Positions 33,336 to 42,011 of a stretch of DNA of 64,000 bases are shown here, one piece after another. The position numbers and the translations under genes were made by a program. Under the pieces are notes generated by a model that did no database searches, was not told the DNA's origin, and saw only the letters and a program-made list of their open reading frames with translations. Origin of the DNA: Teretinema sp942493045 (GTDB lineage Bacteria > Spirochaetota > Spirochaetia > Treponematales > Treponemataceae); contig OW818665.1 of the NCBI GenBank assembly GCA_942493045.1, positions 1,922,001-1,986,000 on the forward strand, read 5' to 3'. Numbering within the stretch: the stretch's first letter is position 1; each line of letters begins with the position of its first letter.

Positions 33336-35915
33336 TTACGGTATCAGCAGCGGACCAACCTGATCCATGATCAGCGGGGAACTCTTAAAGTCGCCACCGC
33401 TGAAACTCCAGTCGCCGGCTTCAGCTTCCATGAGCCGGTTGGCGCTGGACATGCCGTCGTAATCATAGGTAGAGATATAGACCTTCATCCCCCGGATCGA
33501 CTCCGGGCTGTCAAAGGATTCTCCGGAATAGGTGAAGGTAATAGTGCGCTTGGCCTTATCCACCTTGATATCCGGGCCGGCCACCATGGCGGTTCCGGGA
33601 TTGGCGGCGTCGGCGCCCTTGGAATTATAGAAGAAGTTCATCCATCCGCCGATCTGCGAGAAATAATCCCACTTCATACCCGCCGGTAAAGCGGCATTTT
33701 GCCGGGGCATGGCCGAAACCGCGCTGGTCGAGCCCGGCAGGCTGAAGTAAATATAGAAGGTAACGTGGTCAAAGCCGTTTTGCGGACCCCAGGCGCTCGA
33801 AATGGGTGAGTTCATGGTCAGCACCAGTTTGACATTGGAACCGGCCGTTAGCAGGTCTACGCGGGCAATATCGCACTGTTTATCGTTAAAAGTAGGGTCT
33901 TTCGGGTAGCTGTAACTTCCAGAGGGGCCCTTGTCGTCGCCAACGGGATCGGTAATTGCCACCACCGGTTTGAATTCCAGCTCCACGGTGAAGACATAGG
34001 GCGCGGAAACCAGCAGCCGGCCGACCCGGTCAAAGCCGGCCACCACCGCGGAGTGCTCGCCGGCGGAAAGGGAGTCGATCGATACCGGCACCTCAAACTC
34101 GCCTGTTACCGCGGTCCCCAGCCGCCAGTTACCGTCAATAACCACCCGGGCTTGCGATAAGCCGGCGGCCGAACCGCCGATCGTACGGGCTGTCTTCCAG
34201 ACACCGGCCGGTCCAGAAATACTGCCGACCGGCAGATTTTCGCCGGTAGAACGCTCTGTTTCGACTTCATAAACGATGGCGCTTTTCGGGGGCATCAGCA
34301 GTGACACAATACCGTTTTCGTCGGTGGAAATGCGCTGTTTGTCCTCGCGCAGGGCAAAAACCGGGTTTAGAATCGCGCGGGGTAATCCGGTTTGGAGGTT
34401 GCCGGCCAAAACGGTGTTCGGGCTGGTATTGATCAGGGTCAGACGCACCGTCTCACCCTGTGCGGTCTTGTAACCCAGAATACCGGCGCCCTGCCGGGTA
34501 GAGGCAAAGACCTCCACGTCGCCCTGGGTGAACGCCCGGCTGGAGCGGCGCAGGGCGGCCAGATCGGCCAAATAGCGGTAAATGCGACTCTCGGCGTCAA
34601 AATGATCCTTGTCCCCGGAAGCAAAACCCTCGGCGAACATGGAGTCGCGTACGCCGGTAAAGCCCTGTTCGGTGCCGTAATAGATTACCGGTACGCCGGG
34701 GATGGTATACATGAACAACAGGGCGGTTTCCAGGTCCTCCAGGGAAGCCGAACCCAGGAAGCGGTCCATATCATGGTTGTCGACAAAATTATAAAGCTTG
34801 CGCAGGTCCCGGAACTGCTTTTTAAGCGAGGTCAACCGATAGGCGATGCGGTCGGTGGACTTGCCCCGGGCGAAAACGTCAACCATATCGGACTGCAGGG
34901 AGAAATTAAGCATCGCCGGCAACCGGGGGTTCTCTTCGCGGCCCATGTAGGTGGCGGTAACGCGGTCTCCGGTGTCGTCGAAGGGAGCCGAACCGTACCA
35001 GGCTTCGCCGAAAGCCGTAAAGGCAGTGCGTCCGGTAGAACGGGCGCTTTCCATTATCCCGCCGGGTCCGTGAAAGAAGTCTTCCCAGAAGGCGTGCGGC
35101 ACGTATTTGACGGTATCGACCCGGAAGGCGTCAACGCCGACTTCCCTGATCCAGTAGCCGTAACTTTCCTTCAAGGCCGCAATTACGGCCGGGTTTTCGG
35201 TATTCAGGTCATCCAGATCGGAAAGCTGGTGGGTATAGCGGTTGTTGTCATTGTCAAAGTCGGAAATATTGCCATTCCAATGATAGATCTCGGCTTCGCG
35301 GTGAGCGGCGTTATTCCAGTTGTTCTTGTTAAAAGGCGGCTGGCTCGGGGCGCTGACCGGTACCGACTCCGGGTTGCGCGTAAAGTCGATAGCGTCGCCG
35401 GAGCCATTGATCCGGAAAAAATTACCCATATGATTCGGGACGATATCCTGAATCAGGTACATGTCATTGCGGTGCAGAGAGGCCGAAAGCTGCTTGTATT
35501 CGGCGAGGGTGCCCATGTGCCGATCCACCTTCATTAAGTTCTCGGCCCAGTAACCATGATAGCCGCCATAATTGACCAGCGGATCCCACCACTGATTAGC
35601 CACCGGCGGGGTTATCCAGACCGCGCTGGCTCCCAGACCCTTGATATAGTCGATTTTTTGGGTTACGCCGCTAAGGTCGCCTCCGGAATATTTGGCGATG
35701 GTCGAAGGGTCATATTCACCCTTTTTTTGGTTCGAATTAGCGGTATTGCCGTCATAAAAACGGTCAGTCAGGATAAAATACACAATTTGTTCGGACCAGT
35801 CCGGGGACGGAACATGCAGATAATCCTGAATATCCTGGGAAACCTTACCGGAAGCGCAGGAAAAACACAGGACGATGCCCAGCAGCAAAGCGCCGGATGT
35901 AACGATTTTCTTCAT
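33336..35915 (-). CDS. Secreted GH13 alpha-amylase lipoprotein
   Basis: 859 residues. The lipobox LCFSC near residue 20 marks an exported lipoprotein. The GH13 barrel follows: VPNHMGN (region I), FRVDTVKYVPHAFWEDF with the nucleophile Asp (region II), FTAFGEAW with the acid Glu (region III) and FVDNHDMDRFLG with the third Asp (region IV), so all three catalytic carboxylates are present. After a beta-sandwich domain, the last 210 residues begin ITDPVGDDKGPSGSYSYP, typical of the glucodextranase-type C-terminal module. It probably degrades starch or glycogen-like glucans at the cell surface. GAGGAG precedes the ATG. Confidence 0.92.
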   Translation of the reverse strand: MKKIVTSGALLLGIVLCFSCASGKVSQDIQDYLHVPSPDWSEQIVYFILTDRFYDGNTANSNQKKGEYDPSTIAKYSGGDLSGVTQKIDYIKGLGASAVWITPPVANQWWDPLVNYGGYHGYWAENLMKVDRHMGTLAEYKQLSASLHRNDMYLIQDIVPNHMGNFFRINGSGDAIDFTRNPESVPVSAPSQPPFNKNNWNNAAHREAEIYHWNGNISDFDNDNNRYTHQLSDLDDLNTENPAVIAALKESYGYWIREVGVDAFRVDTVKYVPHAFWEDFFHGPGGIMESARSTGRTAFTAFGEAWYGSAPFDDTGDRVTATYMGREENPRLPAMLNFSLQSDMVDVFARGKSTDRIAYRLTSLKKQFRDLRKLYNFVDNHDMDRFLGSASLEDLETALLFMYTIPGVPVIYYGTEQGFTGVRDSMFAEGFASGDKDHFDAESRIYRYLADLAALRRSSRAFTQGDVEVFASTRQGAGILGYKTAQGETVRLTLINTSPNTVLAGNLQTGLPRAILNPVFALREDKQRISTDENGIVSLLMPPKSAIVYEVETERSTGENLPVGSISGPAGVWKTARTIGGSAAGLSQARVVIDGNWRLGTAVTGEFEVPVSIDSLSAGEHSAVVAGFDRVGRLLVSAPYVFTVELEFKPVVAITDPVGDDKGPSGSYSYPKDPTFNDKQCDIARVDLLTAGSNVKLVLTMNSPISSAWGPQNGFDHVTFYIYFSLPGSTSAVSAMPRQNAALPAGMKWDYFSQIGGWMNFFYNSKGADAANPGTAMVAGPDIKVDKAKRTITFTYSGESFDSPESIRGMKVYISTYDYDGMSSANRLMEAEAGDWSFSGGDFKSSPLIMDQVGPLLIP

Positions 35916-35996
35916 TCTAAACTCCTCAAAAAAAGCAGCTTTTATTTTACCACAGATGGATCGGAACCGGGTTGCGAAAGTTTCAGGAAAATATTC

Positions 35997-36025
35997 TTGA
36001 CGGCAGACAAACAGAGGACGATACT
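35997..36025 (+). promoter_or_regulatory. Candidate leaderless promoter of the SpoIIE phosphatase
   Basis: TTGACG (35997-36002), 17 bases, GATACT (36020-36025). The ATG at 36033 is seven bases after the -10, so the transcript would begin at the start codon. There is no Shine-Dalgarno site at the right distance. Confidence 0.5.
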
Positions 36026-36032
36026 ATCTGTT

Positions 36033-37229
36033 ATGATAACCATTAACCAAGTTGAAGATAAGCCCAATCTCCAGGAAGAATTCGCCCACCGCCAGATTGG
36101 CTCGATTGCCAATCAGGTAGACCCTGTTGACGCCAGCTCTTCCGTGGAATTTGTGTTGAATTATTTCAAGAACAATCCACACCAGCCGGCCCTGCCGATT
36201 GAGCGCGACGGTGTGTTAATCGGCATTCTGGACCGCTCAATTATCCAGCAGGTGGGGGAGTCGGCTTGGAACCGCTTCTGGCAAAAGGAACTGGATGCCT
36301 ATATCCATGCCCCGCTGTTGACGCTGCGCGCCGACGATTATATAGAAAAACATATCGACAAGGTTATGCAGCTGAACACCGAAAAAGGCGCCCGCTTTTT
36401 CGCGGTCTACTACCGGAAGAGTTTCTTCGGCATTGTCGGTTTGCATGAAATGCTCGCCCGCGTCACTGAAATCCGCAAGCACGACATGCAAAAAGCCCGC
36501 ACCTTCCAGCAAAACATCCTGGAACCCTTTGACCAGAAAAAAGATCCCCGCTACTCCCTCTCTACCTGGAACCGCATGGCCAATGAAGTCGGCGGCGACT
36601 TTTACAAGGATTACAGCACTCCCGACGGTAATTATCATCTCGTTGGCTGTTTTGACGTGTCCGGTAAAAACGTGGCGGCGTCTCTTTCAACCATCGCAAT
36701 CGGCTCTTTTTTCACGGCGCTGCGTTATTTTGACCTCAAAGACGGTTTCGGCACGAATGTTACCCTGCTGATGGACAAGTATGTCGAGGACCTCACGCCA
36801 GGCGACGTTTTCGTAACCTCGGCCCTTTGTTATATTGATCTCGCCAAGGGTCTGGTGCACATTCAAAACTGCGGACATACACCGATCTATCTTTTTGTGC
36901 CGGAAGAGGGTAACCGTATCATCGGAAAAACGGTCAACCCTAACCTGCCGCCCATGGGTATGGGTATCATCAAGGCCGAGGAAAATACCGACTATAGCGT
37001 ACCCATCAGCAAAGGGTTGCGCATTGTGCTGTATACCGATGGACTGACCGATATGGTCACCCCGGACGGAGTGCGCTTTGACGATGAACGTACCAAGGAG
37101 CTGTTTGCCGCGACTTGTGGTAAATCCGAAGCTAAAACCCGGGAAATCTATACCAATACCATCGAAGGCTGGATTCTGGAAGCCATGCTACCGGACGACA
37201 TCACCATCATGGATATCCGGTTCAACTAG
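36033..37229 (+). CDS. CBS-domain PP2C/SpoIIE-type serine phosphatase (RsbU-like)
   Basis: 398 residues from the ATG at 36033; a longer open frame upstream runs through the amylase gene and was rejected. Residues 20-140 look like a CBS pair (LPIERDGVLIGILDR and FFAVYYRKSFFGIVGL). The C-terminal phosphatase has the SpoIIE motifs NEVGGDFYKDY, GCFDVSGKNVAA and LPDDITIMDIRF, with the metal-binding Asp residues in place. Such proteins usually dephosphorylate an anti-sigma antagonist or act in output of partner-switching pathways. No anti-sigma factor gene is adjacent, so the target is unknown. Confidence 0.87.
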   Translation: MITINQVEDKPNLQEEFAHRQIGSIANQVDPVDASSSVEFVLNYFKNNPHQPALPIERDGVLIGILDRSIIQQVGESAWNRFWQKELDAYIHAPLLTLRADDYIEKHIDKVMQLNTEKGARFFAVYYRKSFFGIVGLHEMLARVTEIRKHDMQKARTFQQNILEPFDQKKDPRYSLSTWNRMANEVGGDFYKDYSTPDGNYHLVGCFDVSGKNVAASLSTIAIGSFFTALRYFDLKDGFGTNVTLLMDKYVEDLTPGDVFVTSALCYIDLAKGLVHIQNCGHTPIYLFVPEEGNRIIGKTVNPNLPPMGMGIIKAEENTDYSVPISKGLRIVLYTDGLTDMVTPDGVRFDDERTKELFAATCGKSEAKTREIYTNTIEGWILEAMLPDDITIMDIRFN

Positions 37230-37293
37230 CAAAGGATATCCGGAAAACCTTGCTAGCAATGAGGCTACCGCTTATGCTATACTTTTATGAATT

Positions 37294-38205
37294 ATGGGTA
37301 TAGCCGAACAAAAAGCGGCCCGCGAGGCTGCCAAACTATTCAAAAAAGCGGTGTACTCCGGGAAGATTCCACTAAAGACAGTACGCTCTCATTTTGACGC
37401 CCTGTTGGGAGTACGCAGTCTGCCCAACAATGTAGACCGCCGGGAAGTAACCGCCGGAACGGTAACCTGCGATTGTCTGGTTCCGGAACTGGCCCTGGGC
37501 AACAAAACCGTGCTCTACGCCCACGGCGGCGGTTTTAATTCCGGCTCGCGCTTCGCCTACCGCAACCTCTGCACATCCATTGCCCATGAGTCGGCCTGTA
37601 AGGTCCTGGTGCCCGAGTATCGACTATCCCCCGAATACCCCTTTCCCACCGCTCTGGAAGACCTGTATAACAGTTATGCCTGGCTGCTGCGCGAGGGAAT
37701 CTCGCCGTTCGATATTGTGATAGCCGGAGACGGCGCCGGGGGAACCTTAGCCCTCTCCCTGGTGCGCTATCTGGATACCCGCCATGTACCCCTGCCGGCC
37801 GGCTTGGCCCTTATTTCGCCCTGGACAGACCTGACCCTCTCCGGGAGCAGCCTGCAGACCAACCGCAAGGCCGACCAGATTCTCTCCAAAGAAATTCTGT
37901 CCATCCATGCCCATCAGTACACCTATCAAAGCAACTTCTCAAATCCCCAGGTATCACCGTTGCTGGGATCGTTTAATACCTTTCCGCCGCTGTTTATTCA
38001 GTGCGGCTCCGAAGAAGCCCTGCTGGACGACTCCGTCCGTCTGGCCGAGAAAGCCAAAAAAGAAGGCGTCAACGTTACTCTGGAAATATGGGACGGTATG
38101 TGGCATCTGTTCCAGGCTATCGACAGCCTCAGCCCGCAGGCACATCTGGCCATTAAGCAGCTGGGTCTGTGGATCAGAGGCCTCAAGCACGCCTCCGGTT
38201 TTTAG
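37294..38205 (+). CDS. Alpha/beta hydrolase of the HSL family with Ser-to-Gly at the nucleophile
   Basis: 303 residues of the hormone-sensitive lipase type. The oxyanion motif HGGG is at residues 77-80. The acid (Asp245 or Asp246 in ALLDDSV) and the His271 (GMWHLFQ) of the triad are present. The nucleophile elbow, normally GDSAGG, reads GDGAGG: Gly147 (GGC at 37732) takes the place of the catalytic Ser. The frame is intact and the rest of the fold is conserved, so this is probably a non-hydrolytic binding protein, unless it is a sequencing error. A TATACT box lies ten bases before the ATG. The stop is nine bases ahead of the next gene. Confidence 0.85.
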   Translation: MGIAEQKAAREAAKLFKKAVYSGKIPLKTVRSHFDALLGVRSLPNNVDRREVTAGTVTCDCLVPELALGNKTVLYAHGGGFNSGSRFAYRNLCTSIAHESACKVLVPEYRLSPEYPFPTALEDLYNSYAWLLREGISPFDIVIAGDGAGGTLALSLVRYLDTRHVPLPAGLALISPWTDLTLSGSSLQTNRKADQILSKEILSIHAHQYTYQSNFSNPQVSPLLGSFNTFPPLFIQCGSEEALLDDSVRLAEKAKKEGVNVTLEIWDGMWHLFQAIDSLSPQAHLAIKQLGLWIRGLKHASGF

Positions 38206-38214
38206 GCCGATTTT

Positions 38215-39447
38215 ATGGAATTGGTTGCACCCGCCGGAAATGTCGAAAAACTGACCTATGCCTGGGAATACGGCGCCGACGCCGCCTATATCGGCTTAAA
38301 GCAGTTTTCGCTGCGCATCAAGGCCGACAATTTTTACGGCGAAGAACATGAACATATCCGCGCCCTCAAGGCAGATTACGCCGCCCGTGGTAAACCCAAG
38401 AAACTTTTTTGCGCTCTGAATATTACTTTTCATAACGAAGATATCCGCCACTTCCTGTCCGAAGCCGACTACTTCCGCAACTATCCCTTTGACGCCTTTA
38501 TTATCCAGGACCCCGGCATGATAGCCATCCTGCGCAAAAACTTCCCGGACGTGCCCCTACACTTAAGCACCCAGGCCAACTGCGTAAACGCCGAGGCGGC
38601 GCGCTTTTACCGGGACTGCGGCTTTAAGCGCATCGTACTCGGCCGGGAAGCCAGCCTCCAGGAAATCCGCGAGATCAAGGACGCCGTGCCGGAAATGGAG
38701 CTGGAGTGCTTCGGCCACGGGGCCATGTGCATCGCCTATTCCGGCCGCTGCCTGATGAGCGCCTACCTGACCGGCCGCAGCGCCAATTCCGGTTTTTGCA
38801 GCCACTCCTGCCGCTGGGACTATCGCGTGCTCGAGGAAAAAGAGCGGCCCGGCCAGTATTTTCCGGTTTACGAGGGTGAAAACTATACCGCCATCCTTTC
38901 TTCCAAGGACCTGTGCATGATTGACCACCTTAAGGCCATGCGGGAAGCCGGAGTCGATTCTCTGAAGATTGAGGGGCGTATGAAAAGCCTCTATTATACC
39001 GCCCTGGTTACGCGGGCTTACCGCAAGGCCCTGGACACCCTGCAGGGCACGCTCCCGGCCTCGGAAAGCCGGGCCTTCATCGATGAGCTGTACAACACCG
39101 CCCACCGCGAATTCACTACCGGTTTTTATTTTTCGCGCTCCGAAGCCAACCAGACCACCGTTGGGTCGAGCGATTCGCCCTACATTCTGGCCGGGACAAT
39201 CGGCAAGCGGGTATCGGAAACGGACTGGGAATTTATTTCGATGAATAAAATTGATTCCGGCACCCCGCTGGAATACGTTGGGCCGGACATTCTGAGTCTG
39301 AAAGATACGGACTATCAATTAATCGATCCGGCAACCGGGCAGGCGCGCGAATGGGTCTGTCATGGGCATCCCTGCCTGTTGCGCACGAAGCAACCGGTTC
39401 AGGAGCGCTACATCGTGCGCGCCCCCGGCACCGATACGGCCGGCTGA
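38215..39447 (+). CDS. U32 peptidase-family protein (TrhP/RlhA-like)
   Basis: 410 residues, opening MELVAPAGNVEKLTYAWEYG as in U32 proteins. The cysteine cluster is CFGHGAMCIAYSGRCLMS followed by GFCSHSCRW near residues 165-205; in characterised relatives these cysteines bind an iron-sulfur cluster. The best-studied members (E. coli TrhP and RlhA) hydroxylate tRNA or rRNA from prephenate, so an RNA modification role is likely, while the historic peptidase label applies to others. It lies nine bases after the serine-less hydrolase. Confidence 0.85.
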   Translation: MELVAPAGNVEKLTYAWEYGADAAYIGLKQFSLRIKADNFYGEEHEHIRALKADYAARGKPKKLFCALNITFHNEDIRHFLSEADYFRNYPFDAFIIQDPGMIAILRKNFPDVPLHLSTQANCVNAEAARFYRDCGFKRIVLGREASLQEIREIKDAVPEMELECFGHGAMCIAYSGRCLMSAYLTGRSANSGFCSHSCRWDYRVLEEKERPGQYFPVYEGENYTAILSSKDLCMIDHLKAMREAGVDSLKIEGRMKSLYYTALVTRAYRKALDTLQGTLPASESRAFIDELYNTAHREFTTGFYFSRSEANQTTVGSSDSPYILAGTIGKRVSETDWEFISMNKIDSGTPLEYVGPDILSLKDTDYQLIDPATGQAREWVCHGHPCLLRTKQPVQERYIVRAPGTDTAG

Positions 39448-39464
39448 ACGGCCGGCAATCAACC

Positions 39465-40136
39465 CTACTCCACCACTTTAGCTGAACGGTTCAAGTCCAC
39501 CATCTCTCCGCTGACCGTAAATATCACCCACTCGCAAATCGTGGTTATATGATCGCCGAGCCGCTCCAGGTCCTTGCAAATTGAAAGATAGCGCACAATC
39601 TGGCGCATGTGAGTCTCGTCCGCGGGGTGCAGCATGATCAGTTCCCCGATAATATCCTTTTTGATGGCGTCTATCTCGGCATCCCGGGCGGCGGTCGCTC
39701 CGGCCAATTCCTGGTTATCCTGGATATAGGCGGTCAGCGAGTCCCGGATCATGCCGGAGGTTTTTTGGGCCATTTGGGAAATCCGCGGTATAAACTGCGG
39801 ATACAATGTGGCGTCGCCCTTGACGGTCAGCTTGGCCAGATGCACGGCATAGTCGCCGATACGCTCCAGATTGGCCACGATCTTAATGGAGGTAACCACC
39901 TTGCGCAAATCCCGCGCTACCGGAGCCTGCAGCAGCAACAACATGACGCTTTCCTGCTCTAACTGCACCTGCAGCTCGTCTATCTTGCGGTCGGTCTCGA
40001 TCAGAGAACGGGCCTTTTCGATATTGTTGGCGGCGAAGGCCTGATTAACGTCCAGCAGAAATTGCTCGACCATCGTTCCCATATATAAAATATTCTGATA
40101 ATAACGGGCCAGTTTTTCTTCAAATTGAGTAAGCAT
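39465..40136 (-). CDS. phoU: Phosphate signalling protein PhoU
   Basis: Helical metal-binding regulator linking the Pst phosphate transporter to the PhoR/PhoB system. 223 residues, with two three-helix PhoU repeats (RDLRKVVTSIKIVANLERIGDYA and YLSICKDLERLGDHITTICEW). The latter E-R-x-G-D-H motif is the metal-binding signature. GGAGAG precedes the ATG. It follows pstB by 23 bases; no phoR or phoB gene is here. Confidence 0.94.
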   Translation of the reverse strand: MLTQFEEKLARYYQNILYMGTMVEQFLLDVNQAFAANNIEKARSLIETDRKIDELQVQLEQESVMLLLLQAPVARDLRKVVTSIKIVANLERIGDYAVHLAKLTVKGDATLYPQFIPRISQMAQKTSGMIRDSLTAYIQDNQELAGATAARDAEIDAIKKDIIGELIMLHPADETHMRQIVRYLSICKDLERLGDHITTICEWVIFTVSGEMVDLNRSAKVVE

Positions 40137-40159
40137 CGAGCGCTCTCCTTTTTAGGTTA

Positions 40160-40927
40160 TCAGCCAAACCGGCCGGAAATATAGGCTTCGGTTTTTTTAT
40201 CCTTCGGATTATAGAATACCTCGCGGGTAGCGCCGAATTCTACCATGTAGCCGCAGCGCTGCTCATCGATCATGAAGAAGGCTGTATTGTCGGAAATACG
40301 CGAAGCCTGCTGCATATTGTGCGTCACGATTATCAAAGTATACTTTTGCTTGAGCGAATAACAGAGTTCCTCAATGCGCGCCGTGGAAATCGGATCCAGG
40401 GCCGAGGTCGGCTCATCCATCAGAATGACATCCGGCTTTACGGCCAGGGTGCGGGCTATGCACAGGCGCTGCTGCTGGCCTCCGGAAAGCCCAAGGGCGC
40501 TCTTGTGCAGGCGGTCCTTGACCTCATCCCACAGCACCGCGTCCTTCAGGCTTTGTTCCACCAGGGCGTCCAGCTCGGCATGCGCGATATGGCGGTTATG
40601 CAGACGCGGCCCATAAGCGATATTGTCATAAATGCTCATCGGGAAGGGATTCGGTTTCTGGAAGACCATGCCGACCTGACTGCGCAGTTCCAGCACATCG
40701 TAATCACGGTAGATATCCTGATCGCGATATAAGATGGTACCTTCCACCCGGGTCAGTGGAATCGTGTCATTCATGCGGTTGAGAGTCCTTAAAAAGGTAG
40801 ACTTGCCGCAGCCGGAAGGGCCGATAAAAGCGGTGATGGCGTTGGCGTCGATATCCATGGTAATGTTTTTTAGAGCTTGATGGGTTCCGTACCAGAAATC
40901 CATGCCGCTCACACTGAATGTATTCAT
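40160..40927 (-). CDS. pstB: Phosphate ABC transporter ATPase PstB
   Basis: ATPase of the high-affinity phosphate importer, 255 residues. Walker A GPSGCGKST is near residue 36, the ABC signature LSGGQQQRL near 145, Walker B VILMDEPTSALDP near 163, and the switch His lies in IIVTHNMQQA. The start MNTFSVSGMDFWYG is typical. pstS, pstC and pstA are not next to it, so the transporter genes must lie elsewhere or have been split from pstB-phoU. Confidence 0.95.
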   Translation of the reverse strand: MNTFSVSGMDFWYGTHQALKNITMDIDANAITAFIGPSGCGKSTFLRTLNRMNDTIPLTRVEGTILYRDQDIYRDYDVLELRSQVGMVFQKPNPFPMSIYDNIAYGPRLHNRHIAHAELDALVEQSLKDAVLWDEVKDRLHKSALGLSGGQQQRLCIARTLAVKPDVILMDEPTSALDPISTARIEELCYSLKQKYTLIIVTHNMQQASRISDNTAFFMIDEQRCGYMVEFGATREVFYNPKDKKTEAYISGRFG

Positions 40928-41052
40928 GAACCAAAAAATAGACCTTCCATGTTACGGATGCATAAAAGTTGTGTTAAAAACCGGTTAAAACTGCGATTTC
41001 AGACACAAATCCGGCGCCGCCCGCTAAGGGGAGATACTTCTTTTTTTTAAAC

Positions 41053-41081
41053 TTGACGGCACAGTGTAGCAATGATACAAC
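41053..41081 (+). promoter_or_regulatory. Candidate promoter of etfB-etfA-acd
   Basis: TTGACG (41053-41058), 17 bases, TACAAC (41076-41081). Transcript start near 41088 would leave a 44-nt leader containing GGAGG at 41121-41125. The rest of the 204-base gap between pstB and etfB holds no other clear signal. Confidence 0.5.
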
Positions 41082-41131
41082 TGACAGGTGACAATTTTCA
41101 CATTTTTGTAATTTTGAACTGGAGGTAAAAG

Positions 41132-42004
41132 GTGAGTTACGAGATAGTGGTGTTGGCGAAGCAAGTTCCCGACACCCATAACATTACCGGGCAGGCCATG
41201 AAAGAAGACGGGACCGTCAACCGAGCGGCCCTGCCCGCGATTTTTAACCCGGAAGACCTGAACGCGCTGGAAGAAGCCCTGAAAATCAAGGACGAGCATG
41301 GCGGGAAAATTACCGTCATCACCATGGGTCCGCCGAACGCCGCCCAGATTCTGCGGGATTCGCTGTTCCGCGGAGCGGACGACGTCGTGCTGGTTTCCGA
41401 CCGGCTGTTCGCCGGCGCCGACACCCTGGCCACATCCTACGCCCTTTCCATGGCCGTAAAAGCGGTCGGGAAATTCGACATTATCATCTGCGGCCGGCAG
41501 GCTATCGACGGAGATACCGCCCAGGTTGGACCTCAGACCGCCGAAAAACTCGGAATTGACCAGGTTTCCTGCGTTAACAAGATCATGGAACTTAAAAAAG
41601 ATTCCATCACCGTCGAGCGCTCCATCGAGGGCGGCTACGAGATTATCAAAACCAAACTGCCGGTGCTGCTGACCATTACCGCTGAAGCCAATACTCCGCG
41701 TCCGAAGTCCGCCAAGAAAGTGATGGCCTTCAAGCACGCCATGACACCGCTGGAGCTGGAAAATCTGGATGAAACCTATATCTGCGCAAACGGAATTTGC
41801 CAGAACCACGCCGTGATCAAGCTCTGGTCCGCCGCCGATATCGGCGCCAATCCCGAGCAGTGCGGTCTCTCCGGTTCTCCGACTAAGGTTAAGGAAATTG
41901 AAAGCGTAGTGCTCGGCGCACGGGAAGCCAAAAAAATTACCGGCACCAAGGAAGGCATTACGGAACTGGTTCGGGAGCTCATCGCCGAGCACATTATCGG
42001 ATAA
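41132..42004 (+). CDS. etfB: Electron transfer flavoprotein beta subunit
   Basis: 290 residues, beginning with GTG at 41132 (VSYEIVVLAKQVPDTHNITG) and GGAGG seven bases upstream. The AMP- or FAD-binding motif GRQAIDGDTAQVGPQTAEKLG is near residue 130. It forms a heterodimer with EtfA and passes electrons from acyl-CoA dehydrogenases. At 290 residues it is somewhat longer than the classical 250-residue form. It is the first gene of a three-gene operon. Confidence 0.93.
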   Translation: MSYEIVVLAKQVPDTHNITGQAMKEDGTVNRAALPAIFNPEDLNALEEALKIKDEHGGKITVITMGPPNAAQILRDSLFRGADDVVLVSDRLFAGADTLATSYALSMAVKAVGKFDIIICGRQAIDGDTAQVGPQTAEKLGIDQVSCVNKIMELKKDSITVERSIEGGYEIIKTKLPVLLTITAEANTPRPKSAKKVMAFKHAMTPLELENLDETYICANGICQNHAVIKLWSAADIGANPEQCGLSGSPTKVKEIESVVLGAREAKKITGTKEGITELVRELIAEHIIG

Positions 42005-42011
42005 GGGTGGA

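Noticed and set aside
35556..36032. N-terminal 159-residue extension of the SpoIIE phosphatase frame
   Set aside because: It runs antisense through the amylase gene and shows no domain; the ATG at 36033 lies just after a promoter and begins the CBS region.
39436..39464. GC-rich hairpin between the U32 gene and phoU as a terminator
   Set aside because: The stem is short, made of self-complementary CGGCCG words, and has no T run.
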